A model generated the notes under the pieces. It saw nothing but the letters and a program-made list of their open reading frames with translations, was not told the DNA's origin and did not search any database. Both the position numbers and the translations under genes were made by a program. From positions 210,614,001 through 210,678,000 of the forward strand of contig JBITNC010000001.1 of assembly GCA_050084985.1 (NCBI GenBank): DNA of 64,000 bases, given 5' to 3'. The first letter of the stretch is position 1, and each line of letters begins with the position of its first letter. This document shows, in pieces, positions 34,421-46,805 of the stretch. The stretch is from Nageia nagi. Its lineage: Eukaryota > Pinophyta.

Positions 34421-36369
34421 ACTATAATCTATTTATCATTATTATTGAATTATTTGTAATATATTTTTTTGTACTTCATGGACTATGATATTTTATTAGT
34501 AGTTAATCCATATCTATAAAGTGTTTTATAGAGCATAGTTACTTAGAATGTCATATTTTATTTGATGGCTATAAAATCAAACTATCCGACGATCTCAAAT
34601 TCTACTTTAATGAATGCTTGTGGTGGTTTGGATATTTATTTTACTTATTTCCAACCCACTAAAATAACATTTTAAGTTTGTTTTAGTTCTACAAGTTTAT
34701 TTTTTGCACCCCTACTTTTAGTAAATCCCATTCTGGTCTTGATAGGAATTGGCCTTCTTTGGAGAATGACTTTTAGTTTTAAAGGTAATTCATCAAAATT
34801 ATAAATGTGGCTTAGATACATGGGTGCATGTGTAAAATTATCATTGTTGAATGATTTTGTCTCATTCTCTTATATTTTGGTAATTTTAAACTTTTTTCAC
34901 TTTTGATTAAGTTGCCTTTTATTTTTGACTTTTAAAATTTGCTTAACCATACCAATTTCACAAATTGTTTATCTTGTATGTTACATGTTTTTACATACAA
35001 TCATGTACTAAAGTATCATTATGGTTTCATTATTCCACATGTGTTTAATTTCTCACCAAAGTAGGATACTTGACCACTTTTACCATTTTGTTTCCCAATA
35101 TCATTTTGTTTTACTTCATTATTTTATGATGTAAAATCATCATATTTTATCTTATTATGTATTATAATGTCCTACTAAGTCATTTAAAGTCATTTTGTAA
35201 CCATTTTCAAATCCATTTTATTTTAGGACCAAAGGTCCCAAAATTTGATACCTTTAGAATTTGGCTTTGGTTTGTTAATTTTAAACCTACCAAATAAAGT
35301 TGTTTTTAGTTCTATTAAATTTTAGCTAGTATCTAATATAAATTAAATAATCCTACAAATTTTCATAACCTAATTGTATAATTTTATGTATTTTTGAAAT
35401 TCAAATAAAAGATAACTTGAAATAATACCCTTTCAATAAGCACTAAAGGTTTTTCACCAGTCTAAGTAGCCTCTAATTTTGGATTTGAAAGTAGTTCAAA
35501 TGATCTCCATATTTTTAATCATATTTTTTAGCACTTAAAATGAATTATTTTCTATCTAGTTTCAAATATGTTTATCAAAGCACCATGGTGGTTGCTTATT
35601 TTTGTCAGTCAAAATTTATCATTTTTTCACTTTTGCAAAAGTGTCAAAATTGTAAAAAAATTATTTTGGTCAATTTTGGTTGTGCTTACACAATACATAT
35701 GAATCATTATTTAATATTTTTATTATTATTCCCATATTTTGAGTATTATGGCATACTACCATAGCCCATATCCCTATCTCATTCTATGTTTCTATTTTGA
35801 TATTTTGTAGGTCACTTTTTTGCATAATTTTGTATGTCCATTTCATTTTCATGTGTTTTTATCTATTACATTTATCTTATTAATTACTTATCTTTTGTTA
35901 TCACTTTTATCATCATGTTTTTTTTTTGGTGTATTTGTTAGTTTACAATTATTGTTATTTGTTTCTTTTCTATTAGTTTATCTTCATGTATTTTATGTAT
36001 TCTTATTTTTCTATTCTTTTATTATCATTAATCTTCAAAGTGTTTTATCTTATTAATGTCTATTTCACTTTTAATCATTTTTTCTTATCATTATTTTTCA
36101 TACTCATTTATTATCATCTTTTACAAATCTTTTGATGTTAGCTTCTTATATATTGTTGTTTTATCTCATTCGTATTCTTATCATTTAATGTAATCTTTTT
36201 ATTATCTTGTTTGAAGCTTTGTCACTATTATTCCATTTTAAATGTGATTAAGCATGCATTCATCATTTTTACAACATATATATATATATCCAAAAATTTT
36301 ATTGTATAAACTAAACATACACATTCAAATTAGCATATATTTAATCACATACATTTATTACATAGCATT
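34421..36369. other. CpG-free AT-rich stretch
   Basis: No gene or element is recognised. From 35041 to 35800 I see no CpG at all. From about 35820 the plus strand becomes strongly T-rich, with TTATCAT words. A short (TA) run lies near 36282-36294, just before the chromovirus. Confidence 0.5.
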
Positions 36370-39300
36370 TGTATCATGACCCACCTTAAGACACTATTTG
36401 AGATTAAGTACTATCAAGGATTTGGATGGATCATGTTTGGAATAATTTTATGATGATGATGAATTTGATAATGAAATATGTATCATTTTAGTTTATTTGA
36501 TGTTGGCTTCAAGTTTTTCCATGATGCAGGTAATAAGTTACCTCAAGATGGAGAAAGAGATCCAAAGACCCTAAGAACCAAAGGTGAATTGGTGATAGCA
36601 ATAGAAGGTTAAGAAAAAAAAATGATTAGCATTAGATCACTAACACACCCTATGACCATTGTATATCATGTAGTTGCATGTAAAATAATTGCTATGATTA
36701 TGAATTTCTTGATGCAAATGTGTTTGCAAATGTGTGGAATAATAAACTTACCTTGCAGGATGAGGCAACCGTCATAAGTAAAGGTGTATTTCCCTTGTTG
36801 TGTTTAGAATTTTGAATTTTAAATAGAGGGAAAAATAACATACCTTATTTAAATTTGAAAATTTACATAAGGTTAGAAAAATAAATTTATATGGGGTAAA
36901 AGTTAAAAATGAGTGCCCATACTATTGACATGAGGCTAATAGTAAAAATACTATTAAAATACAATTTAATATTTAATATTAAAGGATATTTTGGACTCAT
37001 TTGTAAATTATTAAGTAATTATTGGGAGGAAGCACTTGTGTTTCTTATTGTTATATGACATGTTAAATAATAATGGTCTTCATAGTATCATAATAGTACT
37101 TAATAGTAACCTACTTTGACTTAGGAATAATACCTCCAAAAAGGACATGAACCCACTAATATTAATTTTAGTCCTTGAAGATTCCACTTTAGATTTAAGT
37201 ATTATTTTTTTATAAAAGTACAAATAGTAAATATCTTGGCTAATCTTACACCTTAAGGTTATAAATACAAGGGCCTAACCTTAGAAAAAAAAACCAAGTA
37301 CCCAAGCAAGCAATATGTATAATTCCAAAGTTGATCCAATGGAAAGAAAGAGGCCATTTTCTCCCCCACTTGATATCAAGTGCATTCCCTTATTTATCAA
37401 GTTAGAATATCTAGTTCACTTTTGAATTATTTGATATTCTCTAGTGTGGTATGAGAAATAAATGCTTATGGTTGAGTTATTATGTTGAGTTATGGCATCT
37501 TTTGTTGATTGGTAGAAAAATATCATTTTATTATTACTTGTTTGGATTTTTATATTGGTCATGTAAATTTTTATACCCTATACAATTTTAGTAATTTGAA
37601 CCATTGGATGCTCCTTTAAGTCTCTAGACTCTTCTCTATACTAGATGTTTCTCCACATCCATTTTTGGATTTATTAGACCTCTATTATGGGTTAGACCTT
37701 ATGTAATTTGTGCATTTTGGATACATGAATCCTCATGGCTATAGTATTTAAAGAGAAACTACTTTTAGCTATTTTCAATAGAATTCCTTCCATTCTTTTA
37801 GAGCTCCATGATGGTATGTGCTAAAAGTTTGCTAAAGGTTATTGAAACTCTATGTGCACTATGCCTTATGTCACATAATTTCTAAACTACATGTATTATT
37901 TTCTTTTGCATAATGTCCTAACCCATATTTAGATGGATCCCCTAGATATTTTCATAAGCTCCCATGAAGACACCTATATATGAATGATTACAAAAACACC
38001 CTCTGATAGTAACCCCTTATATGTACCTTTAAAGGATACAATCCATGAATCATTATTTAACCATACCTAGGACTTGTGTACTCTAGTACATTCAATCTAC
38101 ATGTCCACTTGGAATCTAATGACTACATTCAAAGAAAAACCACTTTGAACTACTCCTTGATGGAATCCCTCACCTTCTTTACAAGTCTCCATCATGGTAC
38201 TTTTCAAAAAAATGATGGGAAAGAAATTTGAGTTTGGCTTTACTCTTGTCACCCAACATCTATGTATTCCTTTGCATTTTGCTTTCATAGCTACCTAAAC
38301 ACTTACATTTCTTAAAAAAATCATTGCCTTCTACAAAGAGCTTCCCCCTAATTCAAAGAATGATTTACTTTTATTTCACCATCATATCATTTATGAATCC
38401 CACTTAATGAAATTGCTTTATGGTTATGCTGATATCATTATGGGTATATGGTTAACTAATTCATGTGCCTTTCCTATGATTTTTGACTATATATGAATAG
38501 TAAAGCCATACATTAAGTGAAGACACATTAAATTTAAACCTTTCTAAAGATATTATTAATGAGATATTATTAATTAGTAAATGATATAGTAAAAAGGGGG
38601 TGACTATAAGCATATCTAAAATAATTAATGGAGAAACCTTGAATATAAAGGTAAAAAGGATTAGTGGAAATTTTTCAAGTTTACACATGACTAAGTAGGG
38701 CATTAGTAATTTAATGTAAAATGAATAGTTTGGCCAAGAAAAAGAGGTAGTCCAAAAAGGATTTAAAATCCTCCTAAGGTCCATATATTAGAATAGAGAA
38801 AATGGAATGACTTCATGGTTAAGTTTGAAATAGGGTTGTCTTGATCCTCCTCCCTCCTAGTACTCAACCCATCCACCAAAGGTCCATGAAGGTGCTTGAT
38901 GCTTGTCAATCGATGGAGGTATTCCATGATAAGATAAAGATGAACTACTAGTCTATGGATATGATATGATATGATATGATGTACTACATTTATATTACAA
39001 ATATGATGATCCTTTGTAATTATTTGTAATTAAATTATGGGGATTTCAAAAGTTATGTTATTAAGATAGATCAATTTTTACTAGGTGTGAATGACCATCT
39101 TGTAATGATTTAATACTCTTGTATTAGCATAGAAATGAACAAAGAAGATTGTTTGTATTCATATGATAAAATGAAAAATACATGATTTATACTTTAATGA
39201 ATTGGTAATTTAATGAATTGGTTTTAGTATGTAAATTATTAACATTATGATTTAATGAGTTTCCTTTTTATTGCAAATAACATTATGCTAATTGCAATGA

Positions 39301-40880
39301 TTAGCAATGATTGCATGAATAGGAGCAAGAATTAATATTTGTTACATGAAAGTGGTTAGTGGGTATTAAAAATTGATTAAGTAAATGAATTTTACCAAGA
39401 AGTAGATTGATTAGGTCATTAATTCCAATAAACACAAAACTATCCCAATGATTTAGAAATAATCCTAAATTATAGTTTAGGTTCTAAATGAAAAATTGGG
39501 ATCACTTAGGAAACTTTAAGAATCCTTGGGATCAAAATGGATATGAATAGGATCCAATGGGAATAAATGGGATTGTTTGGAATCCATTGGGATAAATATG
39601 GAAAATTTTAGATAATAAGGTCATAATATACTAAATGATCATAGTTAAAGAAATCAAACCTAAACTTAGGATTAGATTCTACCATATTTTGACCAAGGAC
39701 CATGAAGAATCATGAAAAGAATAATTTGACCCAAAGGAACTTTTGGGATGGATGCAATAATGCAAATAAAATGGTATATAACCTTCCCTATTAAATCTAC
39801 ATTGCTAGATGAAAAGAAAAAGGAATATTCCTTGCATGAGGGCCACTTCATGACACATACCTTTGTAGAAATAGTAAGAAAGTACCTTACCTCATGATTT
39901 TCTACTTTATGTATGCACAAAGAATTTTAAAAAGTAGACCCATTTATGTTATACAATGCATATGGGATAAATAGAACTATGTGACTTGCTATGTAATCCT
40001 ATAACCAAGACTTCTGATGTATGCTTCTTAAGCAAACATGAATAGCATTAAACCTTAGGTTAGAACTTAACTCCTATGTCATGTGCTTTAAAATCAAATA
40101 TTATGCATGGTGTTTTGTACCATCATCACTATTTGGGATCATTATCACTAAAAAGTTATTATGTCATGGGTGGTTCTTTTTATGAATATATTTAAAAATA
40201 AATTAGACTAAACAACCACTCTAGGGTATTATTTAATACCCATGGCTCCCTAAGCTATGGGCATAGGGTTGCTAGACCATATGGTGGGCCTAGCTAATAG
40301 TTATGGGTAGGCTAGTGACTCATATCTTCCAATAAGTGTGTCAAATGGGGATAACAATTTGAAAAACTATAGTTATTGGATGAGGGTAACTAGTAGTCAT
40401 ACCACTTACAGTTAGCAAATAGGGGTATGATGATTGTTCTATAGGTGATGCTACCTACTCATATGGAAGCTTGACTAGGAAAAGCTATTTGATCCTATGA
40501 GATGGAGAGTTATCATCAAGTAATGATATTAACTTAGTGGAAGTGCAATCTCTCAAGTGGTATGGACCCTAAGTAGAAAATCACTACATCATGACTAGAA
40601 AGCCTATTGCACATGAGACATGAAATAGGAATGATGGGGTCACATTTGAGGCATCTTCCCAATAGGATGAGTGTTGAGAAGTAAACATCAAAAAAATTTA
40701 TTAGGGTTGGTTATCCTGATTCTTGACCAATCTTGCCATGTGAGTGTTGAATTAGCTAGTAGCATGTCAAGCTCATGTGGGATCACCTAGTCCATTCCTA
40801 AATCATTTGAGTGTTAAATAAAAAAAAATTAGGTTTAAAATTTAGGATTTTGGTTTATAAAAATAGGTGGATGCATTACA
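36370..40880 (+). repeat. Chromovirus 5' LTR
   Basis: It opens TGTATCATGACCCACC and ends GCATTACA, 4511 bp. It matches the segments 46522-46805, 51460-52262 and 61351-64000 in order. No gene lies inside. A pentanucleotide GATAT run near 38957-38980 is shorter in the 3' copy (about 62872). Ty3/gypsy LTRs are usually under 2 kb, though long LTRs are known in some chromovirus and Ogre families. Confidence 0.92.
37260..37267 (+). promoter_or_regulatory. TATA box of the chromovirus 5' LTR
   Basis: TATAAATA in the block AAGGTTATAAATACAAGGGC is conserved exactly in the 3' LTR at 52070-52077. This makes it the best promoter candidate; the U3 would then be about 0.9 kb. Confidence 0.6.
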
Positions 40881-40881
40881 T

Positions 40882-40893
40882 TGGTATCATAGC
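40882..40893 (+). other. Chromovirus primer binding site (initiator tRNA-Met type)
   Basis: TGGTATCATAGC starts one base after the LTR. It differs at one position from the usual TGGTATCAGAGC complementary to initiator tRNA-Met. Confidence 0.85.
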
Positions 40894-41074
40894 ATCAAGT
40901 TCAAACCCTTGGCCCTATGGTCCAAGAATAGTTTTCTATAAAAATTTAGGAAGTTTAGATGAGTATGCATAAGAATAATGAAAATACCATTCAATGGACT
41001 TAGATTATGGCACTTCCAAGATGTGTAATTGTATTCTTTTAGAATTACTCTCTTAATTGGGGTAATACAAAATT

Positions 41075-41560
41075 ATTCTTTTATTTTTATCAATTCCTTA
41101 TATTCTCATTTATTTCTCTTAAGAGTGTCTAGGATTTATTTTCTTTCTCTTAGAGTGCCCAATAATTTTAAATACAAGTGTACAAGAGTTATTTTCTTTC
41201 TCTTAGAGTGTTCAGTAATTATAAATACAAGTGTCTAGGAGTTATATTCATTCCCTTAGAATATCCAAAAGTTATGTAATACAAGTCTCCAAGAGTTGTA
41301 AATTCTTTTATTCCTTCATTCTTACCAATTCCTTATATTCTCATTTCTTTCTCTTAGAGTGCTCAAGAATTATAAATACAAGTGTTTAGGAGTTATATTC
41401 AATCCCTTATAGCGTTCAAGAATTGTAAATATGAATGTTTAAGAATTATAAATACGAATGTTTAGGAATTTTAAATACAAGTGTCTTAGAGTTATATTCA
41501 TTCCCTTAGAGTGTCTAGGAGTTGTTAATACAAATATCCAAGAGTTGTATAAATTCAGAT
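41075..41560 (+). repeat. Leader minisatellite with repeated TATAAATACAAG
   Basis: About eight diverged units of 45-60 bp alternate TCTCTTAGAGTG with ATAAATACAAGTGT and GGAGTTATATTCATTC. The ATAAATACAAG block recurs about five times (for example near 41172, 41222, 41372) and resembles the TATA block of the LTR. Confidence 0.8.
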
Positions 41561-41574
41561 CCAATACATCTAAT

Positions 41575-41875
41575 AGATCCCACTAATTATGAGTGATGAT
41601 GTCATAATTTTTGACTAAAATTAGTAGGTTCTAAAATAAGTAATGGTAGATGAAGATTTATGAAGATATTAAATAGACCCCACCAATTTTGAGTGATGAT
41701 GTCATAATTTTGGATTGAAATTAGTGGGTCCTAGAATAAGTAATGGAAAATGAATATTTATGAATACATAAAATAGATACCACTAATTCTAAGTGATGAT
41801 GTCATAGTTTTTAAGTAAAATCAATGGGTCCCAAAAGAGCTAGATCATCAACAAAGACTAGATGAAGAAAATAGA
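41575..41875 (+). repeat. Three-copy tandem repeat, 100-bp period
   Basis: CACTAATT/CACCAATT followed by GAGTGATGATGTCATA starts at 41581, 41681 and 41781, and each unit ends in a (G/T)GGTCC(T/C)A-like block. The copies differ mainly by transitions. Confidence 0.85.
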
Positions 41876-42832
41876 ACCCACCAAGCAAAGGTAAGAGTAA
41901 TTCATAAGAAGGAACACCTAGGTCCACTTTATCTTAAGTGTTTGACACTCAAGGCCCTATTAATATGTTGACACCAACTCATTTCCACATAATAGTGGTA
42001 GTTTCTTCTTAAACCAAGTTGACATAATGTTTACCAACCACATTACTTTGATTACTGACATCTATAATAGAGATCATAAAGGTTATAAAGAAGTAGATAG
42101 CAACTAATAGAGCATAGTACCAAATCATACCCATCAATTTGTAGATAGATAATTATTTAGATAGCTATAATGTCATCTTAAATCAACTATAGGGCTAAAG
42201 AAGGAGTAGTTAATGACATGTCAGAAGGATTGCAGCTCTATGGACATGACTATTTAGAAATTGCAAATTCCTAGATAGTCATGTTGTTGGTACTTATTCA
42301 CTATGTAATATATCATAATTGTAGTATTTATTATAAATAGTGTTATTTTAATTACCTCATTAAATGTGATCAATTATGAATATTATTGAAACACAACCAC
42401 CCAAGAAGGGGGGAAAGATGTATAAATAGCTAACTTTTAGAGATCAAAATGGTCGAACATTCTAGCAAATTTGGCCAAATCTATAAGATATATTCACATA
42501 TGATAATACAAACAAAAAAAGATTTACCCTTATATAATAAAGTGGCTATTTATTTCTTTTGTGAATGTTATGTGTGAAATGTTTTCTTCAAATTATGGCT
42601 GCATATTATGATTACAAGACCTCATGTGTGACATAGCTTGCTATTATTGATCTTGGCAATGGATTGTTTCTTGTGCTATAATGGTTGGGTTGTATATTTA
42701 TTATTTTAAATATCATTTTATTTACTTGTTTCTTTCCTATAACTCTTTATCCTTTCATTTCTTTCCAATTACTCTAAACCTTAAATATACATAGGAACTA
42801 GCCTATAAATCAAAGATTGAGTAGAAAACCAA

Positions 42833-43560
42833 CATGAGCGCATCCCCACCACCTTCTACTCTTTCAAGGAACCTACTATTGCAAGCAGTGGAGAACATGA
42901 CTAGACCAAACCCTTTAAGGTTATGCTATACCAATCAACAATAACTAGAGCTTCAATAAACCTATGATAAGATGTTGCAAATATACTTACTATAAATGCC
43001 AATGCCAATGCTAGGGAAAGTAAAATACCTTTAAGGGGATAAAATGCTAAAAGAGGAATACTAAGGAATGCTAATCAATAGGTTCCTACCAATGATACTA
43101 AGAGTTCTTCTAGCCATTCCAATCAAAATAATGAAGAAGAAGAATCCATTAGAAGACTCCAAGAGCAGGTGGTAGAGTAGCAAGAACTAATAAATAATCT
43201 ATTGATTTAGAGAGCTAACCATCCAAGATAAAAATATAATCTAGTCATTACAGCATATACAAGAATGGGTGGATTGGATAATCAAATTCAAGAAAGGATT
43301 TAATAAGAACTTACAATTAATATGAAGAAATCATAGATACCCAAGTTTAATGGAAAGCATAAAGGTGAGCATGAAAAAGTGTGGTTAGAGGAGGTTGAAA
43401 CATACTTCTTAATAAAAAATCTATAGTCAAAAACCAATACCATGTGGGCTACCTACAAATTTCAAGATATTTTTATTGAATGGTGGAATACACTAATTTA
43501 TCCCAAAACTAATATAGGATGTTAAGTGATCAAGGATCATTTGAAATGCACTTGATCATA
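42833..43560 (+). pseudogene. Chromovirus gag relic
   Basis: A frame starts at the ATG at 42833 (MSASPPPSTLSRNLLLQAVE). A gag core is visible around 43310-43500 (KKSQIPKFNGKHKGEHEKV, WLEEVETYFLI, TYKFQDIFIEWWNT). The zinc knuckle and protease that should follow are missing: about 100 bp later the RT lead-in begins. An internal deletion of about 1 kb is inferred from usual family length. Confidence 0.75.
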
Positions 43561-43639
43561 TCCATGCAAATGAGAAGTATTAGAAAGAGGGAAATGATCT
43601 ATGTAGTTAAGGTCAAATAAGTAGAACTAAAGGATAAAG

Positions 43640-45000
43640 AGGTAGAACTATTAAATAAGTATCTAGTGTTGATAAAATATAAGGATGTATTTCCTAAGGA
43701 ACTACCCAATCTACCCCTAAATTAAGAATTTAACTTCTCAATAGATCTAATGCTAGGAGCTAAACCTATCACTAGAATCCCCTATAGAATGAACACCATT
43801 GAGATGTAGGAGATAAAAGTGTAGTTACAAGATCTTTTGAAGAAAGGGTTGATAAAGCCTAGTGTATCACCCTAGTGCTCTTGTATTATTTATCAAAAAG
43901 AAGGATACAACTTTGAGACTATGTATTGACTATAGGATGTTGAACAAGGTTACCATCAAGAATAGGTATCCTCTTCTAGGATTTATGACTTATTTGACCA
44001 ACTAAAGGATGCTAATATCTTTTCCAAGATAGATCTAAGATTAGGATATCATCAATTAAGGATAAAAGAATTAGATACCCATAAGATATTCATACTAGGT
44101 ATGGACATTATGAGTTTATGGTATTACCATTTGGGCTAATGAATTCTCCTACAACATTCATGAATTTGATGAATAATGTTTATAGAGAGTACTTAGACAT
44201 ATTTATGATACTATTTATAAATGATATTCTCATATACTTAAGTAATGAAGAGGAGCATAACCATTATTCAAGATTAGCCTTAGAAGTTTTGAGATGACAT
44301 CAACTATATAGTAAATTATTTAAGTGTGATTTCTATATTTCTCAAACTCAATACTTAGGTCACATTATTTCTATTGAAAGAACCTTAGTTGATCCTAAAA
44401 AGGTAGAACCAATAATGAGTTGGCTTGCACCAACAAATATGACTAAAGTGAGAAGTTTCATGGCATTAGTTGGGTACTATAGAAAATTTTTCAAGAATTT
44501 CTTATAGATAGCCATTCCCATCACCAACCTACAAAACAAAAACAAAGTGTGTAAGTGGATTGAGAAGTGTGAAAAGCCTTTTACAACACTAAAATAAAAG
44601 TTTACCTTTGCATCAATTCTCATGATCCCTAACCCACATGATGATTTTTTAGTGTGTATAGATGTATCATTAGAGAGTTTAGATGGAGTAGTGTCATAAA
44701 ATGAAAATCTTGTAGCACATGAATCTAGAAAGTGAAAACCATATGAGTTGAATTATGCTAAACATGATCTTGACTTGGTAGCTATAGTGCATGCACACAA
44801 AATGTGAAAGCATTACTTGTTAGGAAAATATTTCAAATTGGAAATAGATCATCAAAGTTTAAAATGCTTATTCACTTAGCCTAACTTAAATACTAGGCAA
44901 AAGTAATGGATGAAATTCCTCATAGAATATGATTTTAGTATTGATTATATCAAGGGTAAAGAAAACAAGGTGGTAGATACATTAAGTTGAAGAAGATATG
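43640..45000 (+). pseudogene. Chromovirus reverse transcriptase and RNase H
   Basis: The RT lead-in reads DVFPKELPNLPL and [33 protein letters not shown] keeps the first catalytic Asp; [16 protein letters not shown] follows. The active-site box reads FINDIL at about 44205-44222, so the first Asp of the usual IDD is Asn (GAT to AAT). The connection has SFMALVGYYRKFFKNF. The RNase H shows CIDVSLESLDGVVS, ELNYAKHDLDLVAIVHA and YIKGKENKVVDTLS. Stops sit at Gln/Trp/Arg sites and there are several frameshifts. It is a single RNase H domain, as in chromoviruses. Confidence 0.9.
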
Positions 45001-46446
45001 TAAATTCCATGATAAGAAGCTAGTACAACCTATTTAATCAAGTTAGAATATTTTAACAAGAAGATTTGTACTATAAATCCATTAGGAAAATGATAAATAA
45101 AGGTAATCCTTCATATTTGGAATTTACTAAAAAAGATATAATTTTCTATTTTAGAGGTAGATTACTCATCCCAAACAAAGGTTATTTAAGAAATTTAATC
45201 CTATAAAAAGCCCATCATCCTTTGTATATAGCACATCTAAGAGGTACAAAGATGAGAGAAGACTTGAACTTCTATTAGGATGGAATGAAGTAGGATATAG
45301 CAGAGTTTATGGTAAGATGTTTGGAATATCAAAATGTAAAAGTGGAACATCAACATCTAGGTGGATATCTATATCTCCATGATATTTTGATATAAAAGTG
45401 GTAAGTAATTTTGATGGATTTTATAGTTGGTTTTCTAAAAACTAGATTCCATCATGACTCAATATTGGTCATGGTTGATAAGTTAATCAAGGTTACACAC
45501 TTTATACCTAGTAACACCATAGATGATGCCCCTATATGTATCTAATAAGTTTATACATGAAATCTTTAGATTGCATGGATTTCCTAAAGTGATAATCTAA
45601 GATAGGGATTCTAAATTCACTTTTATATTTTGGAAATCATTACATAAGGCATTGAGTAAAAAATTGAATATGAGTTTACCTTATCATCTTAAGATATATG
45701 GGAAGATAGAATGTGTGAATAGAATCCTTGAATACATGCTCAAAATGTATTGCATGGAATAAAATACCAAATGGGAGGATTATCTTTATTTGGTTGAGTT
45801 CGCATACAATAATGGCTATGATTCATCTTTAGGAATGGCTCCTTTTGAAGCACTATATGGAAGGAGGTGTAGAAATCCTTTAAATTAGGATAATCAAGAG
45901 TATCAAGTCATGATCTAATCAAAAATGTTAAATCAAATGAAGGAGCAACTAAATTCCATTCAATTAAAGTTAAAGGAAGTTGTTGATTGATAAAAGAGTT
46001 ATGTTGATCTTAAGAGAACTCCTCAAGAATTTATTATGGATGAAAAGGTATTTTTATAATTTTTACCCATGAAAAGTGCTATAAAGTCAACTAAATTAGA
46101 TCCTTAATTTGTTGGTCCTTTTGAAATTGTAGAAAAGAATATTCTAATAACCTACAAACTTACCTTTCCACCAAGTTTATCCAAAATGCATGATGTCTTT
46201 CATGTCTCCTTGTTATGAAAGTATGTTGCTGACCCTTCTCATATTTTTTATTTCTCTTATTTGTAAATTTTGGACCCTCATGCAATTGAAGTACTCCCTC
46301 TTAGGATCTTGATATTTAGGACTAAGAAGCTAAGAAATAGAGAAAATAATGAATGTCTATCCCAATGGGATAAATATTCTAAGTCATCTTCTACATGGGA
46401 AGATATAGTTATTATGAAAAGATTATTTCCATATTTTTTTATTTAA
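45001..46446 (+). pseudogene. Chromovirus integrase with C-terminal chromodomain
   Basis: The zinc domain has AHHPLYIAHLRGTKM and RCLEYQ (second Cys lost). The core has MDFIVGFLKTRFHHDSILVM, LHGFPKVII, DRDSKF, and E in GKIECVNRILEYML, followed by YLYLVEFAYNNGY and MAPFEALYGRRCR. The C-terminal domain carries DEKVFL, FVGPFEIVEKN and DVFHVSLL. The final 60 residues (46265-46446) form a chromodomain: KKLRNRENNECL, QWDKYSKSSSTWED, ending PYFFI before TAA at 46444. In live chromoviruses this domain is thought to guide insertion toward certain chromatin. Confidence 0.9.
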
Positions 46447-46508
46447 CTAAATATGTAAAACATTTATAAGTTTAAGTTTGTATGTAAGAACACAAGGGAA
46501 TATATTCC

Positions 46509-46521
46509 TTTTTAAGGGGAG
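46509..46521 (+). other. Chromovirus polypurine tract
   Basis: TTTTTAAGGGGAG ends directly at the 3' LTR start (TGTATGTCACAACCC), the expected site for plus-strand priming. Confidence 0.7.
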
Positions 46522-46805
46522 TGTATGTCACAACCCACCTCAATACATTATTTGATCTTAAGTACTATTGAGGATTTAGATGGATCATGTTTGGAATAAT
46601 GCTATGGTGATGATGAATTTGATAAGGAAATATGTATCATTTGATTTGATTTGATGTTGGCTTTGAGGTTTTTTATGATGCAAGTACGAAGTTACCTTGA
46701 TATAGCGAAAGCAATCTAATGATCCTAAGGACCAAAGGTGAATTGGTGATGGGAACAAAAGGGTAAGAAGGAGGAAATGATTAGCATTGGATAGCTGACA
46801 TACCC
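46522..46805 (+). repeat. Chromovirus 3' LTR, segment 1
   Basis: It matches 36370-36655, including TGATGATGAATTTGATAA. It ends where the gag-protease element is inserted. Confidence 0.9.

Larger units (their letters stand above)
40894..42832 (+). other. Chromovirus leader
   Basis: A leader of about 1.9 kb without genes lies between PBS and gag. It contains two tandem-repeat blocks listed separately (41075-41560 and 41575-41875). The remainder is AT-rich. Confidence 0.7.

Noticed and set aside
35820-36056. Hydrophobic ORF resembling a membrane protein
   Set aside because: It is produced by a T-rich tract with biased codons and shows no start context or conserved motif.
41075-41875. CRISPR-like array
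   Set aside because: Repeats have no uniform spacers and lie in a retrotransposon leader of a plant genome; they are ordinary minisatellites.
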